A DNA stretch of 64,000 nt from Prorocentrum cordatum (GCA_963575745.1 CAUYUJ010017630.1:101709-165708), one strand, 5' to 3'; shown: positions 1-10,297, counted from the first letter of the stretch. The notes: generated by a model not told the origin, from the letters alone. Numbers and translations are program-made.

Positions 1-51
1 CCTTAGCAGAGAGCCGCCCCGCCTCGCACCAGTCCCCGCCATGCCGAAGAA

Positions 52-236
52 GAACAACGCCATAAACATAAGCTTCTGGCGCTCCGCGCGGGTTTCTCGG
101 ATCCGCGCTGAGGTCCCCTCGGCGGCGCCTCCGGCGCCGCCCCTGGCGCGCCCCGCGCGCCAGGGAGGGGGGCCCGACGCAGATCCAAGAAATCTGCGCG
201 GAGCGCCAAAAGTTTCTGTTTATGCTGTTTTTGTTC
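52..236. mobile_element. Palindromic GC-rich element (family C), copy 1
   Basis: Long inverted ends: GGCGCTCCGCGCGGGTTTCT on the left is matched on the right by AGAAATCTGCGCGGAGCGCC. The inversion continues outward through CATAAACA/TGTTTATG to GAACAA/TTGTTC. The centre holds nested hairpins of GGCGCC and GGCGCGC. No coding capacity. Confidence 0.7.
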
Positions 237-1461
237 CTCTCTTCTAGAATAACTGCATCTCTGAAGGAGTTGGGCATCCCGGGGGCTCTGCGGGGCCGCT
301 CTGGACCATCGTGGGCCAGCGTGGGGCTCGGGCCCCGTGTTTGGTTAGTCTGGGGGCCTGCCCGATTGGTGGATCCCCGCTCTTGGGCTCTCCAGGCGCG
401 CCCTCTTGGGGCGGTCCTGGTACGCGATTGGGACTCGAGGCTGTGCTCGGCGGTCTTGGAAGCAGCCCATCCCTGCAGGTGCGGCAGCCCAGCACAATCG
501 ACGGCACGCGAGCGTTGGAACAGTTCTGCCCGGTGGGTGCCTAGAGGGGGAGGTGTCCTTCTGTCCTCTCGGGCCGTCGTTGAGCTCTGTCAGGCTCGTC
601 GGGGGCAGGCCGTGCCATCTCGGGGCTGGTGGAGGCCGGGGCCACGCCGAGAACATCTTGGGCCCATCGGGAGGCCTGCCGCGCAGCGGCCTCCGCTCCC
701 GGCTCTCGCTCTCGGGAGGCGCGCCCCCGCTCGCATGCCCGCTCGTCGCCCGCTCTCCGGGGCCGGCGAGGTCTCCAGCGCGCGCGGCCCAGACACCACT
801 CACCTCCCTGGAACGTACGGTAGGTTCGTGCGGCGTTGGCGCGCCGGCGACGCCGACGAATGCGTTCAAGGTTGAATTCCACGACGCGGCAGCCCCGATG
901 GACACGGCAACGCCTCGAGACCCGACGGGAGTCACCCTTGAACGATCGGAGTCGCGATCGATTCAAGGTTGGACGATCGACTCGGTGTCAAAAACCTCAG
1001 CGCGTGCCGACGCTGCACGAACCTGTCGTATCCGATATCCCTGTGACTGGCATCGTCTCATCTGGATGCCGCTCTTAGGGATTTCCCCGTTTTCCATGGT
1101 GCATCCCCAAGACAGTCATCGCCTTTTGGCTTGTCAGTCTAGGGACAGGGATAAGTCCGAGGCTGGTGAACCACAGCCCCGAAGCCGCGGACGAGAGCGG
1201 GGAGGGCGGCGGGGTCGTGGGCAGTCTGCGCGGCTGTGAGGGAGCCCAGCGCAGGCGCGCAGTTTTCGCCGAACCGGTCGTGGGTGGGTCGCGGGGTGGG
1301 TCGTGGCTGGGTCGCGGGCAGGTCGCGGGCGAGGACGGCAGAATCCGCGCCGCGGAGTCTCACTTCAGCCACGCAGCCAAGGACGGTGTGAGACCGTTCG
1401 GCCCCCTCGCTCTGATATAAAGCCAACGTCATCATCATTACCTGAGCCACCTGCCTGGAAG
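237..1461. other. No recognised gene
   Basis: GC-rich sequence with several overlapping open frames that show no protein family. Missing 5' exons of the channel (S1 and N-terminus) may be here or outside the window; none was identified. Confidence 0.4.
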
Positions 1462-2096
1462 ATCTGTCACGCCGTTGGCCTGTTGGGCTGGCGAATCTTG
1501 TCGGCAACTAATTACGTATGCACTTTCTTGTTCACGGTGGAATTTGTGGCGCGGTTGTATGTTTTCAGATCCGATTTCTTCGTCTACGAGCGAGTATGGA
1601 ACCTGTGTGACCTCGCCATCTTGCTCCTGGCGCTCGCTGAGGCCGCCATGGAGCTCATCGTTGTAAGCAAGAACCGCAACCTGTTCGACGGCAGTGGAAC
1701 GGCGAAGATCCTCCGCATCTTGCGACTCTCGCGGCTCCTTCGCCTCGTCCGCACGTTTCGCCACCTGAGGCCCCTACGGATGCTGGTGCATTCCATCACC
1801 TTCGCCGCGAAGTCGGTTTTCTGGGCAATTATGTTGCTCGTGATGATCATCTATGCTTTTGGGGTTGTTCTGACGCAGGCGGTCATGGAACATACTAAGG
1901 ATGACACGCGACTCGAGGATGAGGATCTGGTGTCGTACTTCGGGGACCTCTATCGTTCGATGCTCAGTCTTTGGATGGCTGTGTCTGGGGGTATTAGCTG
2001 GATTGAGCTCACCAGACCACTGGAGAGAATAGGAAACATCACGTGGATAAGTCTGCTCCTTCTTTACATTGCTTTCGTCTACTTCTTCATATTCAG
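1462..2096 (+). CDS. Voltage-gated cation channel, exon with S2-S6 (5' part of gene not seen)
   Basis: Membrane ion channel subunit of the voltage-gated superfamily. In order the exon encodes S2 (FLFTVEFVARLYV), S3 (VWNLCDLAILLLAL), an S4 sensor with an Arg at nearly every third position (LRILRLSRLLRLVRTF), S5 (about 1810-1890), a pore loop with MAVSGGISW, and most of S6 (LLLLYIAFVYFFI). The GGxxW-type pore loop resembles single-domain eukaryotic and bacterial Na/Ca channels or one repeat of a Cav channel, so permeant ion and repeat number are undecided. The exon start is chosen at a GGAAG acceptor giving phase 0 just before S2; S1 and the N-terminus must lie upstream and were not recognised. 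The 3' limit is uncertain: coding fits to about 2094, and the following AG/GA could be a GA-type donor, a class reported in dinoflagellates. Confidence 0.85.
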
Positions 2097-2463
2097 GAGG
2101 CTTGCGCCACTCTGCCGACCATCAGAAGAGGTCGTGTGCGGTTTCCGATTTCGTGTATGTCGTGGACCACTTCCCGTCGTGCCGCCCGCGTGCACCTGTT
2201 GCCGATTCCTCCCCCCCTACCCCGCGTCCTGTGCGGGGGCCTCTTGGAGGCCTCTTGGAGGCCCAGGGAACCCCTCGGCAGTGTTTCGAAGCTCCCGCAG
2301 GCTTCTTGGGAGCCTCTTGGGGTCACGTTGGGGATCGAGGGTGCCATCGTGTGAGGGAGGGCTCCTGTGTTCCCTGCGGGTTTCCTCTCTTGGGCCTCTC
2401 TTGGTTCCCTTTTGGGGCATCTTGCGGGTTTTTCGGCTGTCTTGGAGCCTTCTTGGGCCATGC

Positions 2464-2621
2464 TTAAGTCGGGCCTGCCCCTTTACAGGAGGAATTGTCG
2501 AAAATAGTAAACAATAGTATGGGGACGACTTTTTGACTATTTTGGGCATGGTTGGAGTAGTTTTCAGGTATTTTTTGTTTTTCACCCCGAACGCGTCTGT
2601 AGGGGGACAGGTCCGACTTAA
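2464..2621 (+). mobile_element. TIR element family A, copy 1
   Basis: Left end TTAAGTCGGGCCTGCCC, right end inverted (GGTCCGACTTAA). Non-coding interior with the shared TAGTATGGGGACGA block. Flanks GGCCATGC and GCTCATAC agree at 5 of 8 positions. Lies in channel intron 1, sense orientation. Confidence 0.85.
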
Positions 2622-2910
2622 GCTCATACCGAGGCCCTCTTTGGAGTCCTCTCGAGGCTCTTTTTCGGCATCTTGGACCGCCTGGATGCTATCGAGAGTG
2701 TTCTTCGGGCCTCTTCGGCGCGTTGGGGCCCTTCGGGGCTGTCTTACTTGCATGGTGGACATCTTGGCAGGACAGAGAGGCTCGATTCTGAGACTCCAAG
2801 GGCCCCAGAGGCGCGGTGGGAAGTTCCTGGGCCTACCCCCTCCGCTTCCTCCCCCCCCTTCCGTTCTGAGGGGATTCGGGACTCCTTGTGTAGGGGAACA
2901 GGGAGTGTGA

Positions 2911-3092
2911 CGAACCAGCAACACACATACCCATAGGGGGGTCGGAGAGGGCTATGGGTGCGTGTTGCCAGATGGGGGTCCCCGCTCGAACGGGACCGTT
3001 CCCCAGGGTCCAACAACCCCCACCCATACCCATAGCCAGTCCTCCTCCCAACGACCCCCCTATGGGTATGGGTGCGTGTTGCTCGTTCGTCG
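2911..3092. repeat. Fold-back sequence in channel intron 1
   Basis: CGAACCAGCAACACACATAC with CCCATAGGGGGGTCG at the left is the near-complement of the right end (CGACCCCCCTATGGGTATGG ... GTTCG). A second inverted pair (GGCTATGGGTGCGTG / CACCCATACCCATAGCC) lies inside. Ends 60 bp before the putative microexon. Confidence 0.7.
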
Positions 3093-3154
3093 GAGCGGGG
3101 GGCCGCAAACTGTCCCACGCGCCACGTCGCCCCTGGCATACGGGGTTCGGCGGA

Positions 3155-3170
3155 CTCAACGTGGTGACAG
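3155..3170 (+). CDS. Probable channel microexon encoding LNVVTG (end of S6)
   Basis: Channels of this type continue from S6 as LNVVTGVFC. Exon 1 stops before that motif and the EF-hand exon begins at its VFC part. These 16 bases encode LNVVT plus one base, and are followed by a GC donor (ACAG/GCTCGG). Joined to the acceptor at 12626 they restore LNVVTGVFCQ in frame at phase 1. A chance six-residue match with a donor in the right phase is unlikely. The weak point is the 5' side: no AG acceptor lies directly before CTCAAC, so the upstream splice is unresolved and the microexon may start a few bases earlier. Confidence 0.6.
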
Positions 3171-3402
3171 GCTCGGGGGCGGCGGACCGGCAGAGGCGAA
3201 ACAGCAAGGTATTTATATATGTATTTATGTCTATAGATTATTCGTATGCTTAGTATTACGCTTCTTCTTACTACGATTACCAGTATTATTGTTTTCATTA
3301 TGATTATTTTCCTAATTGTTGTTATTATGTTTTCATATTCTTCTCAAGCGGTGCTTTCGCTTAGCCTGCTGCACAGCCTGAGCTTGCACCGCGTACACCT
3401 TG

Positions 3403-3480
3403 TTCATTTTTAATTATTCGAAAATTGTTTGATTTGGGGGGTGCTTGGATGCTTTCATTTTCAATTACCTATACGACCAC
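3403..3480 (+). repeat. Dispersed repeat family L, copy 1
   Basis: About 75 bp (TTCGAAAATTGTTTGATTTG, GGATGCTTTCATTTTCAATT) matching 32995-33070 in the same orientation. Confidence 0.65.
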
Positions 3481-3775
3481 CCTGCGGGTGATTAGGAGGT
3501 TTGGGGGGGGAGGGGCCCAGCAATGGGCAACAGTGGTGAATGTTGTTGTGACAATGCCAGTGGAGATAGTTGCGTTGCCGCTCGCTCTTGGGAGCGTTGG
3601 TGTCGAGTTGTTTACGTCACCCTTTGCTCTTTGGCGCCTTGGTACCATTCGGCCCTCCCCCCGGGAATCCGCCCAACTTGCGCAACGGCAGCTAACGGCG
3701 CCATTGGGCCACAGAAGACTGAAGCGCTGGCAAAGCTTGGCGCAGCCCGCGCCCCCTCTTGCACTATCGATCTCA

Positions 3776-5206
3776 CTATCGATTTCTTTTGCCGCGCACC
3801 AGCAGCCACACCCTGTTTGCACCGATGTTGTTGGCACCGTCGCGACAGACTGCCAAACCCTGGAGCGGGTCCTCGACGATGCGACTCACAGGCACCGGCA
3901 GGACGACATCGCCGGACACCACGGAGAGGCCGCAGCACATACGCAAGGCACTCGTGGAAACCACTGCGTCCAGAGGCGCCATGCCCACCTCCATGATGTA
4001 CCGCTTGGCCACCCCGTTCTCCTGGCGGAGAATGCCCCGAATATTGAACCGGTGCTTGGCGCCTTTCAAAGACTGGGCGTCAAGCTGGGCCGCCACCTGG
4101 TCAGGAGCCGAGCAGTCGTAGAGTGTCGGGGCGGCATCGGTGACCACGTCTACGTCCACCCCCCCGGTGGCATCCCGAAGACGGCAATTCCGGAGGAAGA
4201 GGCGGCCGTCCTGCGTGTACATCGCGTCTCGCTGTAGCGGCGCGTCCAGGAGGCACCGGTTGATCTGAAACGTGATGGGCTGGGGGTGGGCAATCGCGTC
4301 GGCCAACGCCACAGCGCACGTGGAGTGTGCCGCGGCCTCCATGACACTCGCTAAACCGTTACCGGAAGATGGCACCCACTGGGCGGCGAGCACCTCGGCC
4401 GACAGACTGGTGGCGTCCAAGCCTGTCAAAGACTGGGCCTGATCGCCAACGGTGCTGATGTGGGCCCCCGGCCAGATGTTGATCTTCGCCTCGCCGTTCT
4501 CAAGCGCAGCACTGCATCCGAGCACAGCGACGCCAGACCCCGGTTGCACGTGGGCGAAGTACTCGTGCGCCTTTTTCCACACGGTCACCACGATCTTCCC
4601 GCCGCCAGCATCCGTGAACTCCGCTTCGGCCACCATTAGGAGGCTGCCGTTCTTACTGACTTGCTTGGGAGTGGTGATGCCGAGGATCTTGCCGCAGAAG
4701 TCGAAGGCCGCCCGGTTGTTTGCACCAGTAGCAGTCCCCTTGAGAAGCTCCACGATGCCCTTGATATCCAGTGCGATCTGCAGCCCCTTAGCGGGATGCG
4801 CCAACGCTTCCGTGCTGGTGGGCGGGAGTCGGGTCAGTGTCGATGGGCTGCAAAGCAAGACCACCGACTTCAATGGGCCGCCGATGAAGTCCGACTTGGC
4901 TCTGGTGTCGAAGCTCGGGGTCCGGAGCTCCCACACGGAGTCCGCCGTGAATTTCTTGAAGGCTTCGGCTGCCGCAGCCCGATTCTTGAAACTGAAGGGC
5001 ACCGCGCCGAGCATGTACTGCGCGGGCGCGTTGGACACCAAAACGCAACTGAACTTCTGCGCCTCCACTTTTTCGTTCCTCGCTGTGAACGTGTAATCAA
5101 TGACCTTCGGGTCGAGAACCCTCACGTACCACTTGGTGTACTTGGCCGTCTGGGCGTTCATGTTCTTCAGCGTCTCCACATTCTCGTCGAGCATTTCGGC
5201 TGGCAA
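3776..5206 (-). CDS. Intronless 476-aa retrogene, function unknown
   Basis: One uninterrupted reading frame of 476 residues runs antisense inside the second intron of the channel gene. Composition is normal for a protein, unlike the repeat-derived frames around it. I do not recognise the family. The stretch at about residues 165-250 (AFDFCGKILGITTPKQVS to INIWPGAHIST) has alternating beta-strand character reminiscent of an OB-fold, a weak guess only. The start at 5206 is the first Met of the frame; a second Met follows at codon 5. A relic of the dinoflagellate spliced leader lies 91 bp upstream on the same strand, so the gene probably arose by reverse transcription and insertion of a trans-spliced mRNA. 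No disabling mutation is seen, so it may still be expressed or be a recent insertion. Confidence 0.8.
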   Translation of the reverse strand: MPAEMLDENVETLKNMNAQTAKYTKWYVRVLDPKVIDYTFTARNEKVEAQKFSCVLVSNAPAQYMLGAVPFSFKNRAAAAEAFKKFTADSVWELRTPSFDTRAKSDFIGGPLKSVVLLCSPSTLTRLPPTSTEALAHPAKGLQIALDIKGIVELLKGTATGANNRAAFDFCGKILGITTPKQVSKNGSLLMVAEAEFTDAGGGKIVVTVWKKAHEYFAHVQPGSGVAVLGCSAALENGEAKINIWPGAHISTVGDQAQSLTGLDATSLSAEVLAAQWVPSSGNGLASVMEAAAHSTCAVALADAIAHPQPITFQINRCLLDAPLQRDAMYTQDGRLFLRNCRLRDATGGVDVDVVTDAAPTLYDCSAPDQVAAQLDAQSLKGAKHRFNIRGILRQENGVAKRYIMEVGMAPLDAVVSTSALRMCCGLSVVSGDVVLPVPVSRIVEDPLQGLAVCRDGANNIGANRVWLLVRGKRNR

Positions 5207-5296
5207 AGCCTGGCCCCTCGTAGCGAAGCCGAAGGAAGTGCGTGACCGAAGTGGGCGCGTTGGCGGGGAACCCCGCGTGTCGAGTGCAACAGAAGC

Positions 5297-5309
5297 CTTG
5301 AGCCAAAAT
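5297..5309 (-). other. Relic of the dinoflagellate spliced leader (DinoSL)
   Basis: On the minus strand this reads ATTTTGGCTCAAG, identical to the last 13 bases of the conserved dinoflagellate trans-spliced leader. It lies 91 bp 5' of the start codon of the 476-aa frame, where a leader would sit on a mature mRNA. The upstream leader bases (CCGTAGCC) are not preserved. Leader relics are an established mark of mRNA-derived retroposed genes in dinoflagellates. Confidence 0.85.
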
Positions 5310-5654
5310 CCGTGAATGGTACTAGAATTGACGGTGGTGTCCCGGCGATGGTGATGATGTTGTTGATGGTGGTAATGATTATGAGATGGTGATGGTGATG
5401 GCGACCCCTAGACTGGACCCCTGAACCTCTGGAGGCCTCGAGGCCCTGGAGCCCTCGACCCCCAGACTGGACCCTTGAACCCTGGGAAGCCCTGAGCGCC
5501 GAGGACCCCCGGGCCCGCAAGGCCCCTGGGACACCCGCGCCAAGGCCCCTGGGACACCCGAGCCCCCCGGACCCCGACCCAACGTGCTCGGGGCCCTGCC
5601 TGTGGACGGCGGTCACGCAAGGCACGACCAACAGCCGCGAGTCCACGTCGTCAT

Positions 5655-5998
5655 CATCATCATCGACATCACCATCAACATCATCATCATCAGCATCATC
5701 ATCATCGTATTCATCATGATCAATAGCATCACCATCATCATCATCACCAATGTCGTCATCATAATCACAAACACCAATATCATGGAGGCCATCATCACCA
5801 TCAGCATCGCACAATCGATCTCACATTCGGTCTCACTACCGATATCACAATCGATCTCGCAATCGACGTCATCATCATCAACATCATCATCATCATCATT
5901 ATCGCCATCATCAACATCATCATCATCATCATTACCACCATCATCATCATCACCATCATCATCAGAATCATGATCAAAATCATCATCAACATCATCAT
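5655..5998. repeat. (CAT)n microsatellite region
   Basis: Long CATCATCAT tract with interruptions (TCGATCTCACATTCGGTCTC etc.); related GATGGTGATGGTG repeats at 5341-5400. Within channel intron 2. Confidence 0.9.
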
Positions 5999-5999
5999 C

Positions 6000-6290
6000 G
6001 GGACACCGACGGGACACGGACGGGACACCGGCGCAACACCGGCGGGACACCGCGCCGCCCCGGCCGCCCGGAAGGGAATCATTTCGTCCGGCCGCGCCTC
6101 ACCCACACGGGACACCAGCGGGACACCGGCGGGACACCGCGGGCCACCGGCCGCCCGGAAGGGAGTCATTTGGTCCGGCCGCGCCTCAGCCACACGGGAC
6201 ACCAGCGGGACACCGGCGGGACACCGCGGGCCCCCGGCCGCCCGGAAGGGAGTCATTTGGTCCGGCCGCGCCTCAGCCACAAGAGACTTT
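6000..6290. repeat. 87-bp minisatellite, three units
   Basis: GGCCGCCCGGAAGGGAGTCA followed by runs of GGGACACCGGC recurs at about 6064, 6151 and 6238. The 9-10-bp GGGACACCG subrepeat is expanded within each unit. Confidence 0.85.
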
Positions 6291-6411
6291 CTCTCGCCCG
6301 CCCACGCAGCTTCGCCTCGCCCGCACGGCACGCACGAACACGAAACCGAAATCGATTTCCCGGTAGGGGGGCTCTCCGTTCCACTTCGATCTCACCCCCC
6401 AACCTCCGATT

Positions 6412-6510
6412 CTGTCCTGGGCCTCTTCCTGGCCACTAGGGGGCCAGGAACAATTAGAAACGAACACAAGTAGAAGTGAACACGATTAGACATGAACGAT
6501 GTGTAGACTT
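6412..6510 (+). repeat. Dispersed repeat family J, copy 1
   Basis: GGCCTCTTCCTGGCCACTAG ... GATTAGACATGAACGATGTG, about 85% identical by eye to 33065-33165, same orientation. Confidence 0.7.
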
Positions 6511-7009
6511 GACCGCACGGTCTGCGCCGCAGAGCTTCTGACGCATATATTTCGATGCAGTGCTCACGCCTGCACCGGGCAGCTGGTGCGAAGTAGCTCG
6601 CGCTACACACGTTGCACCGCATAGCTTGCATCACATACACTGCACCGCATAACTTCGATCACGTGGCTCACGCCACTTGTATTATACTGCATAGCGTAAA
6701 CCACACATCATACACCACTTGTCTTGCAGCAGACATGTGCGCATACGTATACACGTATAGATATTGCACCACATATCTGCAGCACACATGTTGCACCACA
6801 CGCCTCGCACATCCACAGTTCAATTACGCTACCGAGGAGCCCCACACACTTATATTATGGCTGGAGTGATGATAGCTGAGTGAAGCATGTGAGAATGATG
6901 TTGGGGGCCGTTACCTCGGCGATACCGTTGGTGACGCCAGTCAAGAGGAGATGAGGGAGGAGAGTGGAGAGGAGAAGCGCCGCGCCCGCTACACTTTGCG
7001 AGCCCGAGA

Positions 7010-7500
7010 CGGATAGCGACGGCACCCCCAGGGCACCTCCTGTGGCGTCGAGGAAGTGCAACGCTTGCCACACCAGGGCACCCCCTGTGGCGTCGAGGAA
7101 GTGTCACTCCTGCCACGCTTCGCGGGCCCGAAACGGATAGCGACCGCACCCCCAACGCACCCCCTTCGGCGTCAAGAAAGTGCCACGCCTGCAACGCTTT
7201 GCGAGCCCGGAGTGGATAGCGACCGCACCCCAAGCGCACCACGTGTGGCGTCGAGGTAGTGCCACGCCTGCCACGCCCTGCGGGCCCGAAGCGGATAGCG
7301 ACCGCACCCCCAGCGCACTCCTTGTGGCATCGAGAAAGTGCCACGCTTGCCACACGTTGCGAGCCCGAAGCGGATAGCGACCGCACCCCCAGCGCACCCC
7401 TTGTGGCGTCGAGGAAGTGTCACGCCTGCCACGCTGTGCGAGCCCGAAACGGATAGAGACCGCACCCCCAGCGCACCTCCTGTGGCACCTCCTGTGGCAT
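7010..7500. repeat. Satellite, 79-bp phase
   Basis: Unit GTGCCACGCCTGCCACGCTT ... GCGAGCCCGAAACGGATAGC GACCGCACCCCCAGCGCACC. GGATAGC recurs near 7214, 7293, 7372 and 7451, an exact 79-bp period. It passes directly into the 90-bp form. Confidence 0.9.
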
Positions 7501-8435
7501 CGATAGCGGCCGCGCTGAGAGACCACCCCCAGCGCCCCCCCTGTGGTGTCCAGAAAGTGCCACGCCTGCTAGGCTTTGCGACAGTGTCGTGGATAGCGGC
7601 CGCGCTGAGAGACCACCTCCTGCGCACCCCCTATGGTGTCCAGAAAGTGCCACGCCTGCTAGGCTTTGCGACAGTGTCGTGGATAGCGGCCGCGCTGAGA
7701 GACCACAACCAGCGCACCCCCTATGGTGTCCAGAAAGGGCCACGCCTGCTAGGCTTTGCGACAGTGTCGTGGATAGCGGCCGCGCTGAGAGACCACCTCC
7801 TGCGCACCCCCTATGGTGTCCTGCAAGTGCCACGCCTGCTAGGCTTCACGACAGTGTCGTGGATAGTAGCCGCGCTGAGAAACCACCCCCAACGCCCCCC
7901 CCTGTGGTGTCCAGAACGTGCCACGCCTGCTAGGCTTTGCGACAGTGTCGTGCTGAGAGACCACCCCCTGCGCACCCCCGATGGTGTCCAGAAAGTGCCA
8001 CGCCCGCTAGGCTTCACGACAGTGTCGTGGATAGCGGCCGCGCTGAGAGACCACCACCAGCGCACCCCCTATGGTGTCCAGAAAGGGCCACGTTTGCCAG
8101 GCGTCGCGACAGTGTCGTGGATAGCGGCCGCGCTGAGAGACCACCCCCAGCGCACCCCCTATGGTGTCCTGCAAGTGTCACGCCTGCTAGGCTTTGCGAC
8201 AGTGTCTTGGATAGCGGCCGCGCTGAGAGACCACCCCCAGCGCCCCCCTTGTGGTGTCCAGAAAGTGCCACGCCTGCTAGGCTTTGCGACAGTGTCGTGG
8301 ATAGCGGCCGCGCTGAGAGACCACACTCCGCGCACCCGCAATGGTGTTCATAAAGTGCCACGCCTGCTAGGCTTCGCGACAGTTTCGTGGATAGCGGCCG
8401 CGCTCAGAGACCACCTGGTGCGCACCCCCTATGGT
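7500..8435. repeat. Satellite, 90-bp phase
   Basis: Unit GATAGCGGCCGCGCTGAGAG ... CTATGGTGTCCAGAAAGTGC CACGCCTGCTAGGC; about ten copies, with an exact 90-bp period between 7591 and 7771. Because 90 is a multiple of three, both strands stay open as 30-residue repeats; I do not call these genes. Confidence 0.92.
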
Positions 8436-8650
8436 GTCCAGGGGTGCTGTGCTGTGCAGTGCTGAACTGTGCTGTGCTGAGATGAGCTGTGCTAGGCTGT
8501 GCTGTGTTGTGCTGTGTTGTGCTGTGCTGAACTGTTATGAGCAGTGCTGTGCTGTGCTGTGCTGTGTGCGTGCTGTGTGTCAATGTGCTGTGTGCTGAGC
8601 TGTGCTGTGCTGTGCTGTGCTGCGCTGCGCTGCGCTGTTCTGCTGAGGAG
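8436..8650. repeat. (GCTGT)n tract
   Basis: GTGCTGTGCTGTGCTGAG-like pentamer repeats directly after the 90-bp satellite. Confidence 0.85.
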
Positions 8651-9419
8651 GAGAGGGTGTGACTGAGGAGCGCGGGTGACGCAGGTGAGACGAAAACCAG
8701 AAACTCACGAAACATGCGGGGACAAATTCAGTATTTTAGCTGTGCACTGCGATGTGCGTCCGTGCTGCGATCCGCATATTATGCGCAACGTGTCGCTTGC
8801 TATCATGCGTTTTGTATACGCGACAGGCATACCTGTTGTTGTTTCGGGGTATAGCAGCAAGTACAGATCACGCGCTGCAGACATGGTGAGCACCTTGCCG
8901 GATAAAAACCGAACGGCGATTTGCTCGATCTAGTCTTCAGAGAGTCGCACGACGAAACTCGTAGCGCTGCCGTGGTGCACGCAGTGAGCATCATGGCGAC
9001 AGGCTTTCCTCGTTCAGAAAGTTGATCTGAAGCGAGCGCGGGCCAGTCTCGTTGCAGAAATTCACTGTCATTTTCGCTGGCCGCAGTGGCTGCCACCACA
9101 TGTTGGTTTTGCCGTGCCTGCTGCCTTGGGTTCCGCTATGTGCGCGTGCTCTTGCGTTACGCCTTGCAAGTCTGCGTATGTACATGTCTATTGCATGGCG
9201 TTTGCCTGTCTTGCGTTCTTCTCCAGGTCCGTGTTTCTCCTTCGGACCTGCATTCGAGACTTCCTTAAATGGCTTGCCTATGTTTTTTCCAACAATCCTG
9301 CGGTGTTGGGTCCTCGTTTCGAAAGAGAGAATCTCCGCTTCTCCTCTCCCCCTCTCCCCTCCTCTCCCCTCCTCCCCTCCTCCCTTCCCCCCCCATCCCT
9401 GCTTCAACAGTCCGTATGT

Positions 9420-9850
9420 GTCTGCTTCGGCACACCCCTCACACGATTCGCGGCACCATGTGAAGATCCACCGAAGGCCTCAGGCGTTGGGGTTCGCATG
9501 CGGTTCTTATCCATTTTGGCACGCTCCTCACAAGTTTCGTGGTCCCACAGGGAGCTCATCTGAAACCCACAGGAGGGGGGGGGGTCGCTTGCGGTCGTTA
9601 CCCCGTTCTGACCAGCCTTCGCTCAAGAGAGGAAAAAACGCCCGGACCCGACAATTGGCAAACGGCCAGGGGCGTTTACAAAATAGCCCTGCCCTGTTCG
9701 ATTCCTTCGGTGGGCGCGTTCACTAAACTGCTTCGCGTGTCGGGGTGATGATCATGAGGGTGGATTCTCTCTGCTCTCTATTCATACGTTTCGTGGCCTC
9801 CTCGGGAGTTCCACCCGAGGCCCCAGGGGGAGGGGCCGCATGCGTGCTCT
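9420..9850. repeat. Scattered units of the 88-bp satellite
   Basis: GGCACACCCCTCACACGATT, CAAGTTTCGTGGTCCCACAG, GGGAGCTC and GGTTCGCATGCGG match the array at 48.0-49.0 kb. At least two units, plus a partial one around 9785-9845. Confidence 0.7.
9615..9765 (+). repeat. Dispersed repeat family K, copy 1
   Basis: CAAGAGAGGAAAAAACGCCC, TGCCCTGTTCGATTCCTTCG, GGGCGCGTTCACTAAACTGC and GTGTCGGGGTG are all matched in order at 30510-30665. Confidence 0.7.
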
Positions 9851-10172
9851 GGAGAAGCAAGCCGCAGGCGCTCCGTGCCTACAGATCGCACAGCGAGCTC
9901 GCCGCCGGCGTCCTTGCCCCCCCCCTCCCCGCCGTGGGCGTCGACGGTGTGCACCTCTGGCCTCGGACGCCCGGCGAGGGCGCCCCGGGCCCCCGAGAGT
10001 TTTGGGTGGCCCGTGGCGGCCCCCGCGGTGGCCCGAGCGCCCGACGAGGGAGCTCGGGCCCATGGGCATCGGCTGGCACGTCGTGGCGCCCCGTCGCGGC
10101 CCGCGTGGGCCCCCCCCCCCCTCCCTCGTGGCCGCCCCACGGGGCCCCGCCATCCTGGGCCCCGTCCTCCTG

Positions 10173-10297
10173 GCGTCGCTCGGACGTGTGCATGCTTTCC
10201 TCGGCGAGGGCCCTGGAGGAGCATCCTGGATCCTCGAGCAGACAAGGCCACGCACGAAGCCGAGGAATGCACAGGGCATGGACGTCCGAGCGATGGC
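10173..10297 (+). repeat. Dispersed repeat family F, copy 1
   Basis: About 125 bp. Opens GTCGCTCGGACGTGTGCATG, has GGAGCATCCTGGATC inside, closes TGGACGTCCGAGCGATGG. The ends are inverted around CGCTCGGACGT. Confidence 0.75.

Larger units (their letters stand above)
2097..3154 (+). other. Channel intron 1 (limits approximate)
   Basis: The segment between the S6 exon and the putative microexon. It contains degenerate cttgggrcctct-type repeats (about 2220-2460 and 2640-2760), a TIR element copy at 2464-2621 and a fold-back sequence at 2911-3092. No coding sequence was seen. The donor is probably AG/GA at 2096/2097; the acceptor is unclear. Confidence 0.5.

Noticed and set aside
7010-8435. CRISPR-like array of regular repeats
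   Set aside because: The units are contiguous and uniform, with no unique spacers and no cas genes, and the genome is eukaryotic.
7338-8465. 375-codon frame with 30-residue repeats
   Set aside because: It is the 90-bp satellite; the opposite strand is equally open, and there is no gene-like start or other coding evidence.
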